NCBI GenBank assembly: GCA_031556035.1 | Contig: JAVBTT010000002.1 | Span: forward strand, 62,001-126,000 | Reading direction: 5' to 3' | Source of the DNA: JAVBTT01 sp031556035 | GTDB taxonomy: Bacteria; Bacillota; Clostridia; Oscillospirales; UBA929 | Length of the DNA stretch: 64,000 bases | Shown: positions 27,201-35,900 of the stretch, in pieces | Numbering within the stretch: position 1 is the stretch's first letter | How the letters are laid out: every line of letters starts with the position of its first letter | Position numbers and translations under genes: made by a program | The notes under the pieces: model-generated | Told to the model about the DNA's origin: nothing | The model's input: the letters and a program-made list of their open reading frames with translations, nothing else | Database searches by the model: none

Positions 27201-27708
27201 CCCGGACGGCAAGACAGTCACTCTGTGCGGGCTGCTGTCCGGGGTCAAGACCAAGACCACCCGCAACAATTCTCTGATGGCCTACGCGACTATCGAGGAC
27301 GACGCTGCCGCCATAGAGCTGATGATTTTTTCCGGGGTGCTGGGCAGAAGCGGCGGTTATGTAAAAAACGACGCGGCGGTCATGGTGCGCGGAAAGATCA
27401 GCGTACGCGAGGATAAGCCCACCCAAATCCTGGTGGACGAGCTGCGCCCTCTGCACCAGCTTTCGGAGGAGCCAGGAGCCGTAGACGCCCCCGCCCCGCC
27501 CCGCAAGCTGTATGTCAGGCTCCCGTCGGAGAGCTCACCCAAGGCAAAGCGCGCGCTGCCCAGCATCACGATGTTCCCCGGTGATACTCCTGTTGTGATC
27601 GTTGTGGAGGACACACGGAAAAAGCTGAGCGCGAGCTGCGATCCGGATCATCGCCTGATTTCGCACCTCACCGAGCTGCTCGGCGTGGAAAACGTGGTGC
27701 TGAAGTAG
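24295..27708 (+). CDS. dnaE: DNA polymerase III subunit alpha, DnaE
   Basis: DnaE is a replicative C-family DNA polymerase; in Firmicutes it works beside PolC, mainly in primer extension on the lagging strand. The 1137-residue protein has the PHP domain (HLHLHTEYSLLDG, residues 6-18), the polymerase active-site aspartates in MPDIDIDFC near residue 396-402, RHASTHAAGVVI, the fingers stretch YQEQVLEILQKLAGF, a helix-hairpin-helix region, and an OB-fold near residues 980-1060 (VTLCGLLSGVKTKTTRNN). No 3'-5' exonuclease insertion is seen, as expected for DnaE. The start follows CAGAGGTTACCGCG. Confidence 0.97.
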   Translation: MSNFVHLHLHTEYSLLDGACRIGRLFGRLKELGQTACAITDHGVMYGAVDFYRAAKEAGIKPIIGCEVYVAPRTRFDRVHELDSDPHHLVLLCKNEQGWRSLCKLESLAFTEGFYGKPRVDTELLEKYHDGLIAMSACLSGQIPKLLLEGRYGEAAETASWYEGLFGKGNYYLEIQDHGIPEEKQVARQLIKLSRETGIPLVATNDAHYLKKEDAYSQDVMLCIQTNKTVDDTDRMKFSTEEMYVKSEKEMERLFPPEALENTGKIAGMCDFDFEFGKYHLPRFTLPEGEPDSAAYLRKLASKGFGTRYPEPLPGYIERLNFELDMIIRMGFADYFLIVSDFIAFARGRDIPVGPGRGSAAGSMVSYCLFITDVDPMKYALLFERFLNPERVSMPDIDIDFCVLRRQEVIDYVIGKYGESQVAQIVTFGTMGAKAVVRDVARALGYTYAEADAVAKAIPFSLHMTLDRALEVSPSLREMYENDQRVQQLIDTSRALEGMPRHASTHAAGVVITASPVSDYVPLAKNDEAVVTQFPMNTLEELGLLKMDFLGLRNLTVLYECEKLVLASHPAFNGIPEDDRETFEMLSAGKTSGVFQLESAGMTGVCVGLKPQSIEDITAVVALFRPGPMESIPRFVDSKHHPERVRYKHPLLEPILQVTYGCIVYQEQVLEILQKLAGFTLAHADLVRRAMSKKKHDALVREKAAFIEGCVKNGVGESTAISLFDEIMDFANYAFNKSHAVAYAIIAYRTAYMKCHYPREYIAALLSSVLESTSKVQEYIAECKDQGIRVLPPDVNESHAGFTVSGDAIRFGLMAVKNLGRNLISDLVREREAGGGFASFEDFCARMVKHDMNKRAFDSLIRCGALDTFGHKRSQLLMVFEGYVDSLLAERRGAIEGQSSLFGDAEAPSIRLPDIDELPIRQRLDMERDITGLYISGHPMDVYRREIRAARATPIRLINEESENGGASFPDGKTVTLCGLLSGVKTKTTRNNSLMAYATIEDDAAAIELMIFSGVLGRSGGYVKNDAAVMVRGKISVREDKPTQILVDELRPLHQLSEEPGAVDAPAPPRKLYVRLPSESSPKAKRALPSITMFPGDTPVVIVVEDTRKKLSASCDPDHRLISHLTELLGVENVVLK

Positions 27709-27840
27709 CGGGCACGAGAGCAGAGGGAGATGCTGAAAACCGGGGATATGCTGCCGTTGGATCAGCTTTTGCGGGTCATAGACCCTGTAATGTTGTACTA
27801 GGACACGTCGCTAATTCGACCATATTTTTGTCTATTTTTC

Positions 27841-27869
27841 TTGCCTAATGTCGCTATAACGACTATAAT
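27841..27869 (+). promoter_or_regulatory. Sigma-A-type promoter for the dual-HTH regulator
   Basis: TTGCCT (27841-27846), 17 nt and TATAAT (27864-27869) point toward the regulator gene at 28014. The palindromic repeat at 27888-27978 would lie in the 5' leader. Confidence 0.6.
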
Positions 27870-27887
27870 ATAGTTATCATATTAGCC

Positions 27888-27978
27888 CCACGATTAAACC
27901 TTGCCGCGATAGCTCCTCAAAATGCTCTGCCCGCTGTGCGGGCGGCGCATTTTCCCCGCCACTGGCGGCAAGGATTAA
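27888..27978. repeat. Palindromic repeat R2, full copy
   Basis: The outer arms TTAAaCCTTGCCGC (27894-27907) and GCGGCAAGGaTTAA (27965-27978) are inverted with one mismatch. The inner hairpin is aaaatgc..gcccgc-tgt-gcgggc..gcatttt (about 27919-27953). The left 30 nt recur at 29450-29480 with only a few changes. It has the size and form of a miniature inverted-repeat element. Confidence 0.6.
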
Positions 27979-28013
27979 CTGGTACATCAATATTCTGCAA
28001 GAGGGCGAGGACT

Positions 28014-29189
28014 GTGGAGTACATAAGCGTTATACAGGCGGCGAAAAAATGGAACATAACGCCCCGGCAGGTTCAGCGGCTATTGGTCGGCGGTCGGATA
28101 CCGGGCGCGAAAAAATATGAGCGATCGTGGATGATACCTGCCCATACTGAAAAGCCCGGCGACCCGCGTTTGATAAAAAAAATGCCGGGAAAACACCTGT
28201 TTTCCGACCTGGCGTATGTCGTTGATGCGACCACAAGGCCCTTGCCGAGAGACAACCCCGATGCGCTTCTTGACATAATTAGCAAGGAGTGGCTGCGGCT
28301 TTACTGCGAAGGCGCGCTTGCGTATTATCGGAGCGATTATAAAAAGGTCATACAATGCTTTCGCAAACTCGGCGACGGTGCGGCGAAGCTCCGCTTCTGT
28401 CCTATGGCGATAGCGGCGGTCATTGCCGCTGGGGATTATTCTCTCTATCTGGAGATTGAAGCTTTTTGCAAAGACCTGATAAAAGCGGACATAAGCGCAA
28501 ATGTAACAACCGTGGCGGAGTATGCGCTTTCCGTCGCTTATATGGGCGCGTTTGCGCCAGATATGGTTCCCAATTGGGTAAAAAACGGGGATTTCTCCGC
28601 GCTTTCGGCCACGTTAAGGCCGGAAGCTATTTGCATGAAAACGAGATATCTGCACTATCTGAAAAAATATGAATCTGTACTTGAAGTGGCGCGGACGGCG
28701 CTGGCGTTTGACGAACCTGAGCTCGGTATAAGCTATCCGAGCTTTTTTCTGCGTGCCATGTGCGCCGCGGCCTGCTGCTCTTTGGGTCGTATGGGTGAAG
28801 CGGAGCAATATCTGCTGGAAGCGATGAATATATGTCTGCCCCACGGCTTTATCGCGCCCTTTGTGGAGCTTGGGCCTCTATTCTGCGGCCTTTTGGAGAA
28901 GCTGCTGGAACAGTATTTCCCCGCGTACTATGACACTGTAACCGAGTTGTCGGAGCGAACGGTTACGAATTGGCTTTCTTTCCACAACCGTTTCACAAAA
29001 GATAACATCACGCTGATACTCTCCTCGCGGGAATACCAGATGGCGCGGTTGGCAGCGCAGGGCGTTCCCTACAAGAAAATTGCGGAGCAGTATTATATCT
29101 CCCTCGGAACACTCAACAACAAAATGCAGGTGATTTATCAAAAGCTGTTTATCAGCGTCAAAAAAGACCTTGAAAAATATCTTTTATAA
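28014..29189 (+). CDS. Transcription regulator with an excisionase-like HTH and a LuxR-type HTH
   Basis: This 391-residue protein has a DNA-binding region at each end. Residues 1-45 (EYISVIQAAKKWNITPRQVQ then GGRIPGAKKYERSWMIP) look like a MerR/excisionase winged helix. The C-terminal 55 residues (LSSREYQMARLAAQGVPYKK, IAEQYYISLGTLNNKMQVIY) form a LuxR/GerE helix-turn-helix. The middle 280 residues are helical and rich in Ala and Leu, like TPR-type sensor arms. GTG 28014 follows GAGGGCGAGG and gives the natural N-terminus. No target is known; the nearest large gene downstream is the SLH surface protein at 29992, which it might control. That link is inference. Confidence 0.75.
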   Translation: MEYISVIQAAKKWNITPRQVQRLLVGGRIPGAKKYERSWMIPAHTEKPGDPRLIKKMPGKHLFSDLAYVVDATTRPLPRDNPDALLDIISKEWLRLYCEGALAYYRSDYKKVIQCFRKLGDGAAKLRFCPMAIAAVIAAGDYSLYLEIEAFCKDLIKADISANVTTVAEYALSVAYMGAFAPDMVPNWVKNGDFSALSATLRPEAICMKTRYLHYLKKYESVLEVARTALAFDEPELGISYPSFFLRAMCAAACCSLGRMGEAEQYLLEAMNICLPHGFIAPFVELGPLFCGLLEKLLEQYFPAYYDTVTELSERTVTNWLSFHNRFTKDNITLILSSREYQMARLAAQGVPYKKIAEQYYISLGTLNNKMQVIYQKLFISVKKDLEKYLL

Positions 29190-29190
29190 T

Positions 29191-29238
29191 GGGCGTGTTC
29201 GATAATCGTCAACATACCCAAATCATCGAACACACCCA
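29191..29238. terminator. Imperfect palindrome after the regulator gene
   Basis: gggcgtgttcgataatc and aaatcatcgaacacaccc form an imperfect hairpin just after the stop at 29189. The first arm recurs at 29941-29957, before the SLH gene. It could be a terminator or a pair of terminal repeats of a lost mobile element. Confidence 0.45.
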
Positions 29239-29311
29239 TGAAAAACAGTGTAGTTTTTGACCCGAAACTGCACTCCCCAGGACATGGTTTTCCCCCTATG
29301 ATAGAAGTGTA

Positions 29312-29412
29312 ATACTAATCCCATGCTAAAACCTTCCGCTTAGAAATTTTCTAAAGCTTGCCTCAGCAAGCTTTAGAAAATTAAGACCGTCAGGTTTTAA
29401 ACAGGTATTAGT
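29312..29412. repeat. Palindromic MITE-like repeat R1, copy 1
   Basis: The copy runs from ATACTAATCCCATGCTAAAA to GGTTTTAAACAGGTATTAGT. The ends are imperfect inverted repeats of about 20 bp, and the middle is the hairpin ttttctaaagcttgc / gcaagctttagaaaa. The outer flanks cccctatgatag and ctatcatagggg are also inverted, extending the palindrome to about 29292-29432. Confidence 0.7.
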
Positions 29413-29449
29413 GTAAAAACTATCATAGGGGATTTTTATGCTATTGGTT

Positions 29450-29480
29450 CCACGATAAAACCTTGCCGCAATAGCTCCTC
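29450..29480. repeat. Truncated R2 repeat
   Basis: ccacgataaaaccttgccgc followed by aatagctcctc matches the left end of the full R2 copy at 27888. It stops exactly where R1 copy 2 begins, which suggests R1 inserted into or recombined with R2. Confidence 0.6.
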
Positions 29481-29580
29481 ATACTAATCCCATGTTAAAA
29501 CCTTCCGCTTAGAAATTTGCAAAAGCTTGCGCAGCAAGCTTTTGCAAATTAATGCCGTCAGGTTTTAAACAGGTATTAGT
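29481..29580. repeat. Palindromic MITE-like repeat R1, copy 2
   Basis: This copy has the same ends as copy 1 (ATACTAATCCCATGTTAAAA to GGTTTTAAACAGGTATTAGT), but the central hairpin is changed on both arms together: tttgcaaaagcttgc / gcaagcttttgcaaa. The paired change keeps the stem. A further ATACTAATCCCC begins at 29584, just before the next gene. Confidence 0.72.
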
Positions 29581-29610
29581 ATCATACTAATCCCCTGGGG
29601 AGGGCGAATA

Positions 29611-29934
29611 ATGCGCAAAGAACAGAAATCTCCCGACAGGATCATCCGTGTGGGCGGCAAAGAGTTTCAGCTTTACAATTATTATGATGAATCGCTGAAA
29701 GAGGAACTGCTGAACCTCCCCGATTTTCATGAGCGCCCGGAGTACACCCGCGAGGGCAGGCCGTTTGCTCTGGCGGTACAGGAAAGCTGCGAGTATGGCC
29801 GGGACGACAACGACAAGAACAACCCAGACCCCGGCGATTGCGGCGGCTGCGCCTTTTTCCGCCGGGAGGGGACTCCCGGCGACGCAATCGGAATCTGTAC
29901 GTGCGATGAGCTGAAGCGCGAACAGAGGGATTGA
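29611..29934 (+). CDS. Small Cys-containing protein of unknown function
   Basis: This 107-residue acidic protein has a basic start (MRKEQKSPDRIIRVGGKEFQ), a central NYYDESLKEELLNLPDF segment and a C-terminal cluster of cysteines (CEYGRDD, then DCGGCAFFRREG and ICTCDELK). The cysteines could bind zinc or an iron-sulfur cluster. I do not recognise the family. GGGGAGGGCG lies 5 nt before the ATG. It is the only gene between two R1 repeats and the SLH gene, and its relation to that gene is unknown. Confidence 0.68.
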   Translation: MRKEQKSPDRIIRVGGKEFQLYNYYDESLKEELLNLPDFHERPEYTREGRPFALAVQESCEYGRDDNDKNNPDPGDCGGCAFFRREGTPGDAIGICTCDELKREQRD

Positions 29935-29991
29935 GAATCAGGGCGTGTTCGATAATCATCAAGAACATTTTAAAATCAGGAGGATTTCCAT

Positions 29992-32900
29992 ATGAAATGG
30001 GCATTTAAGCGTGTACTGACAACGCTTCTTGCGCTGCTTTTGATTCTTGGTATCGCCCCCATGAACGCATTCGCGGCGGAGACCCGCTACAACGACACAT
30101 ACGGCCACTGGGCGGCACCCGCTATCGAAAGATGGTCGGATTACGGCGTTCTCAGCGGCTATGCCGGATTGTTCCGCCCGGATGATTCCATCACCCGCGC
30201 CGAGTTTGCTACGGTACTGTATAAGGTCATCGGCTACACGGCTCAGGGCGCAAACCAGTTTTCCGATGTTGACAGCGGAAAATGGTACTATGAGGCAGTG
30301 GCGAAACTGGCCGCCGCCGGTATTATGCTCGGCTCTGACGGCAAAGCGCGCCCTGAAGACGACATCACCCGCGAGGAGGCGGCGGCGCTCATATCCCGCG
30401 CCTTCAGTATTCCCGAAAATACCGCCGACCCAAAGCCGTTTGGCGATGCGGCAACCATCTCCGCTTGGGCGGCGGGCTATGTCGGCGGGCTGCATGCGGA
30501 GGGATACATAACGGGCAAGCCGGGCAATGTGTTTGATCCCCGGGCAAATATCACAAGGGCAGAGGCTGTGACCATTCTGGACAACATGGTCAAAGCCTTC
30601 TACAGCTCCAAAGGGGAGTACTCCTCCGACATTAGCGGCAGCGCTGTCATACGATCCGACGATGTGACATTAAAAGACAGCGCGATATCCCGTAACCTCT
30701 ATCTTATGGAGGGTATAGGCAACGGTAACGCCGCGCTCAACAACGTCACTGTCGCGGGTACAACCTACATACGCGGCGGAGGCCCGAATTCGATCAAGGC
30801 TGCAGGCGGCGCTCTGGGCGTCGTAGTGCTCAACAGCCTTACCGGAACCCATCTCGAGCTCTCGGCCGACACCAGTGTCGCCAAGCTGATATTCCTCAAC
30901 TCGGGATCGGTCACTTTCGGCGGCGTGACCGTGTCGTTTGACGCGGCAGAAGGAGCTCTGACGCTCGGAGGAACCTTTGACAAGGTCGTATTGAACGCGG
31001 ACGGCACGATGACCGTCACCGCGGGAGGAGTTACATACGACATCATCCCGCCCGCAGGCAAGGTCACAACGCTTACGCTCACAGAGGGCAGCGTAGTCAG
31101 GGAAATGGACTTGAGCGCGCCTTTACATATCAAAGGCACAGGCCAGATTGACAAAATGAAAGTTCACGCGAGCGGTTCCACAGTGGATGACGGAGTGAAG
31201 GTAAAGCTCGAAAATATCATTGTGGATAAAGGCATTGCCATTACCGTTGACGGCAAAGTCTATACCGGTACGGGCGGCTCGCTGACGGCCGGGGACGCCG
31301 GCGGAGCATTTTCTACATCTGACCCGAACAGCGTGGTGGTCAGCTTTCAGACCAACGGGGGCTCCGCAGTCTCGCCGGTCCGGGTAACGCGCGGAGAAAC
31401 GCTATCCTCGCTCCCCATGCCGTCAAAGAATGATTGCTCCTTTACAGGCTGGTTTACCGACGACGGACTCTCCGAGCCTTTTTATTCCGATGTCCCCATT
31501 ATGGGGGATACGACACTGTACGCTCAGTATGCCGAAAAAGATTATAACATTGAGGAGCGGACTGATCCGAATAAATATGTCGCGGATTGCCCCGCGGACT
31601 TTGAGGTCAACGTTCTCTCCCCTGTGACGCTGACGCCCGCGAACCTCTCGGACTATGTTGAGCTGACCGCAGTTTCGCCCTGCGACTCCCCCGCGCTGAC
31701 AGTGGCCGCGAGCGGAGAGAGCTATACAATAAAGCCATTGCCCCCAAGCCTGTACGAGGAAGGCTGCCTGTACAAGCTTACCCTTAAAAACGAAAACCTG
31801 AGCTTTGACGGCGAGGCAGAGGGCGTACGTGAGCTGTCCTTCAGGATACATAAGGCCGAGTCTGAAATAGTCGAGTTCAGGGACGGCATAATAAACGTGC
31901 TCTGGGACGACGCAATAAATCTCGGCGAAAACACGTTTTCGATCCCGGCCGACAAATATGGCGAAATTAAAGCCGCGTTTGACGCCAACACAGCGTATAA
32001 CAATAACAAGAGCAATCCGGATGAGCCGGATAGAAGCGTTATCCTCCGCTTCTGGAACGGTACGTTTGATGACGGCGACTTGGAGTACCGCAAAGCGACA
32101 GCCGTCACGCTGATTGCGGACAGTGACGGATACTTTGAATACGGCGGAAAGAGATACGTTGAACACGGCGATGTCCTCCTGCTGGTAACCGAGGATTGCC
32201 TGCCCGGGGAGATTTATAAAAAAGTGGACGTCTACGGGGAGGAGATGCTCCCGGCCGGCGATTTGTTGAGTGCCGTTATGAGTCTGGACACGGATCAAAT
32301 AGCGGAGCAGGTCAAAAACAGCGAAGGCGCGGCGCAGCTGACCGACATACTCAATAACGCGCTCTCGCAGAGTGAGACGCTGCAAAGTCTGCTGGCGGAG
32401 CCGGACGGCATCGAAACCGGCATGCAGCCGATGACCACCGGTTTTGCGGAGGGCTTCAGAACGCCAAGCGAGGGCAGTACCACAGAGAGCATCCCTGTCT
32501 ATTTCTTTGACATACAGGGACTTGATGTCACGTGTACCGTCAAAGGCACAAATAACGCCAATTTCCCGATAGAATATCTTATGTCTAAAGAGGAATGGTC
32601 GAAGGAGTACCCGGAGCTTGCCGACGAGTATCCGAACGTCTGGCCTGTAATGACGCTGACATTCACATACACAGCAACCATCAATAACAAGATCAAAATC
32701 GACGCCGTGTTTGAAGTAAAAGAATTTCTCACCGCGACGCTTGCCGGCTGGTGTAAATACGGCGGAGAGCTCTTCTATCCGTCGACCTGGGATGACCTTT
32801 CGTTTGATTACTCGCTTTTCCTTTACTCGCAAACCGATCTTAATCTGTCCATTATTGCAAAATCCGTGAATAGATCGGATGAATATAAATACGATATCAA

Positions 32901-35900
32901 CATCACTGAGGAAATCCAAAAGCTGATGAACGACGACAAGACCGACGACAGCGACCCCGCCGCCATTCTGGAAAAGGTGCTGGGCGACAAGGGCGATTAT
33001 TTAGAACTTGTCGAGGCTAATCTAATGGAGATAACAGTTTCGATTTTAGAGCTTGTTCAGATTGAATTTAAGCTTGATTTTGTCGTCAAGATCAATTTCG
33101 CGGCCGGCATTTCAAGCAGGTTCACCTATCTGTGCTCCCAGGAGATCGGCGTCACCGGAGACATTGATGCGGGGGAGGTCAACACATACAAGCACGCCTT
33201 GGACAACAACGGCGCGTATCAGTTCGACCTCTACGCGGCGGGGTATCTTGGGCTCAAGGCCGGCCTCAGGGGCAGCGTAGCCGTTTCGGTCGTCGGACTG
33301 AAGGACGTGGGCAAGGTGGGCGTAAAGCTCGAAGTGGGCGCGTATATGGATATCTACGGTTTTATACATCTGAATATCCTCAAGTACGGTGATCATCGTC
33401 ATACGGGGTCTAATTGGCAGGAGGTTCCGATCAGGCCCGCGCAGATATCCATTCAGGGCGCTATCTTCATGGAAACGGGCGTATACGTGGAAACAGGGCT
33501 GTTCTTAGAGTCCACGGTGTTCAATCTCAGGCTTGACGTGCCGTTCTATGAGTACAGGCTCCCGATTCTCGCCATGGGGGATAGATATGCCCTTTTAAAA
33601 TTCAAAAACAACAGCGACAAGATAACGATGACCGACGATGCTCTTCCGCTGCTTGGAGCGGGCGGCTTGCTTGAGGCGGAATATGTCGACATGAAAACCG
33701 GCAAAAGGGTGGCGGGCAATTACGCAAAGCTCGACCGGTTCGTGGTTCAGTTCTCATCGCCGGCCTTTAAAATCGTGGGGAACGATATCGTTTTCGACAA
33801 GTCCCTGCTTAAGGACGTTGCGCGGGCGGATACAGATGTTGCGGTTTACTATAAAGGCGGAAGCCTCAACTTCAGTCACAGCACGAGCAGCATTGATCTC
33901 GGCAATTTCCAGGAAAGGGCGCTCAAGGATATAAATATGGGGGCGCTCAATCACGTGCGTTTCCTGGCGCCCTTCTATACTAAAGAAGATATCCTTGAGA
34001 TGATGCTGGACGAGGAGTACAGCCGCAACATTTGGAAAGCGAACCTTCTGGGCGATGAGTTTACCACAATCGTATCAGGCCCGGGTATATCACTCAGTGT
34101 CTTCGAATATGAAAAGTATAAGGCTATGATACTGCGGTTATTTGAAGACGACTCTCTGTTTGCGGATAACTACAACAGCAACAACGCGATGCTGGCGGAA
34201 GCCAAGCTGATAAGGCTGTCATGGATTGATTCGGATGTTTTTGAAGAACTTGGCGGGGAAGCGGACATCTTCAAGCCGGTGAAGGCGACCTATATTCTTA
34301 ATGTCAACGGTGCCGAAACCGTTCTGGAGGAAAGGGAGATTTTGCCGGGATTAAAACCGGGCGCGCCGAATACCGGCTCAAGCAGTCTTTTCTGGTACCA
34401 ATGGCTTCAGCTGGAAAAAAACATCAGCGTCAAAAGCTATGACGATTTTAATCGGCCAATTTTACGGGATACGGTTTACAACATCTACGCCGTGAAGCCG
34501 CAGAAGCTGGTGACGTTCATTACGTTTTACAATGACAAGTGGCACTTTGACGTGTACGCCGTAAATGTGGGAGACGTGCCGACACCGACCGCGGGATACG
34601 ACAATACGCTGAGCTGCCTGGGCTGGGCAACCAGGCAGTATGGGTACAGCTCGAAAAAGGCCGGTGAGCTCGTGCCTGTATCCTGGAATCCATATGTCGC
34701 AGACGCAAACGAGTATTTGTATGAAGGCCTTGACACGGCAGGGCCGCTGTACAGCGTTTCCGGCAGCTTTCAACATTGTGAAGGCGAATACATCAAGGCC
34801 GTGCATGTCGACGGCGCCGAGTATTACAAAGCCTCCCAATATATCTATGAAGCGCAGTATGTCAGGCCTGCCTGCGCCATTACGGTGAAATTCAGCAACA
34901 TGACCTCGCCGGTAGTTCTCGAGGTTCCCTATGGCAATCCCATCCGCCTGCGGGGGGACTGGTTTGACGACAGCATGGGATACAGATACGCCGGGATCGA
35001 TATGGGCGACGACGGCACAGTGGATTATCCTCCGGATTATGTCTGGGATGATTTTATTAAAGACCCCCCGTACGCTTACGGCGATATGACCCTCACCATG
35101 CTTTACGATATCAAGACATATACCGTCACCGTACAGAATCATCTCGGGGATCCAACATCAACGCTCCTGGTCAACTATGGCGACCTGCCCGGCATTTTGG
35201 ATACAAAACCCGAACACCCCGATAATCCCGGCGAATATAACTTTATATACTGGGATGTGTCAAAGAGCGGGGGAGAGTTCGCGCGCTGGAAAAAGATTCA
35301 TGACCCGTTTGTACGCGAAGACTGGGTGATCAGGCCTGTCTACGCCATCAATGAGCAAATGGTGAGATTTTTATTCACCCATGACGATACCGCGACGATG
35401 CATACCGCCTATCTGTCACCGGGCGACTATCGGATTTCGGAGGTTTTGGGCTTCACTCCGTCGGGGTACACGAGCGAGGGGAAGCGTTATGTCCTGTATG
35501 CGTGGGAACGCGACAATAACGGCGAATACATCCTTGACGACGCTTTCACCGTAGCTGACAAGGACATAGTGATCGTTGCTGTTTACATGGAAGAAGCGGA
35601 CACCAGATACACCGTAACATTCAACACAACATACGGTGAGTTGAGCAAGGGAAGCCTTAGCTATGGCGAGCTAAGCCCGGATGGCAAGACCTTTGCCTTC
35701 AAAGCGGAGCATGATGAATACGAAGCTATGGCGGAAGAGTTCATCGCAATCAACAACGCGCTTGGGCCGGTTACCACCGAGGATAAGGTTTACACGTTCG
35801 GCGGCTGGAGCTTGACGGATATCGACGAGCAGAACCGCACCGTTCAGTACGGCGCTGCGTGGAGCGGTGCAATCCGCGAATTTACCGTCGTATTTGACGC

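Larger units (their letters stand above)
27709..28013 (+). other. Gap after dnaE: short frame, promoter and repeat
   Basis: A 23-codon open frame (27730-27801, MLKTGDMLPLDQLLRV...) follows AGAGGGAG, but the spacing is too short for a good ribosome site. It may be a remnant of a longer gene once behind dnaE. The rest of the gap holds the promoter at 27841 and the palindromic repeat at 27888. Confidence 0.35.

Noticed and set aside
29191..29957. Possible composite insertion bounded by gggcgtgttcgataatc repeats
   Set aside because: The arm recurs at 29191 and 29941 as a direct repeat, but no transposase lies between and the repeat is short. I cannot tell a lost element from two similar hairpins.
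31423..32919. 498-codon minus-strand frame inside the SLH gene
   Set aside because: It lies within a gene with signal peptide, SLH domains and a strong ribosome site. No domain is seen in the antisense product.
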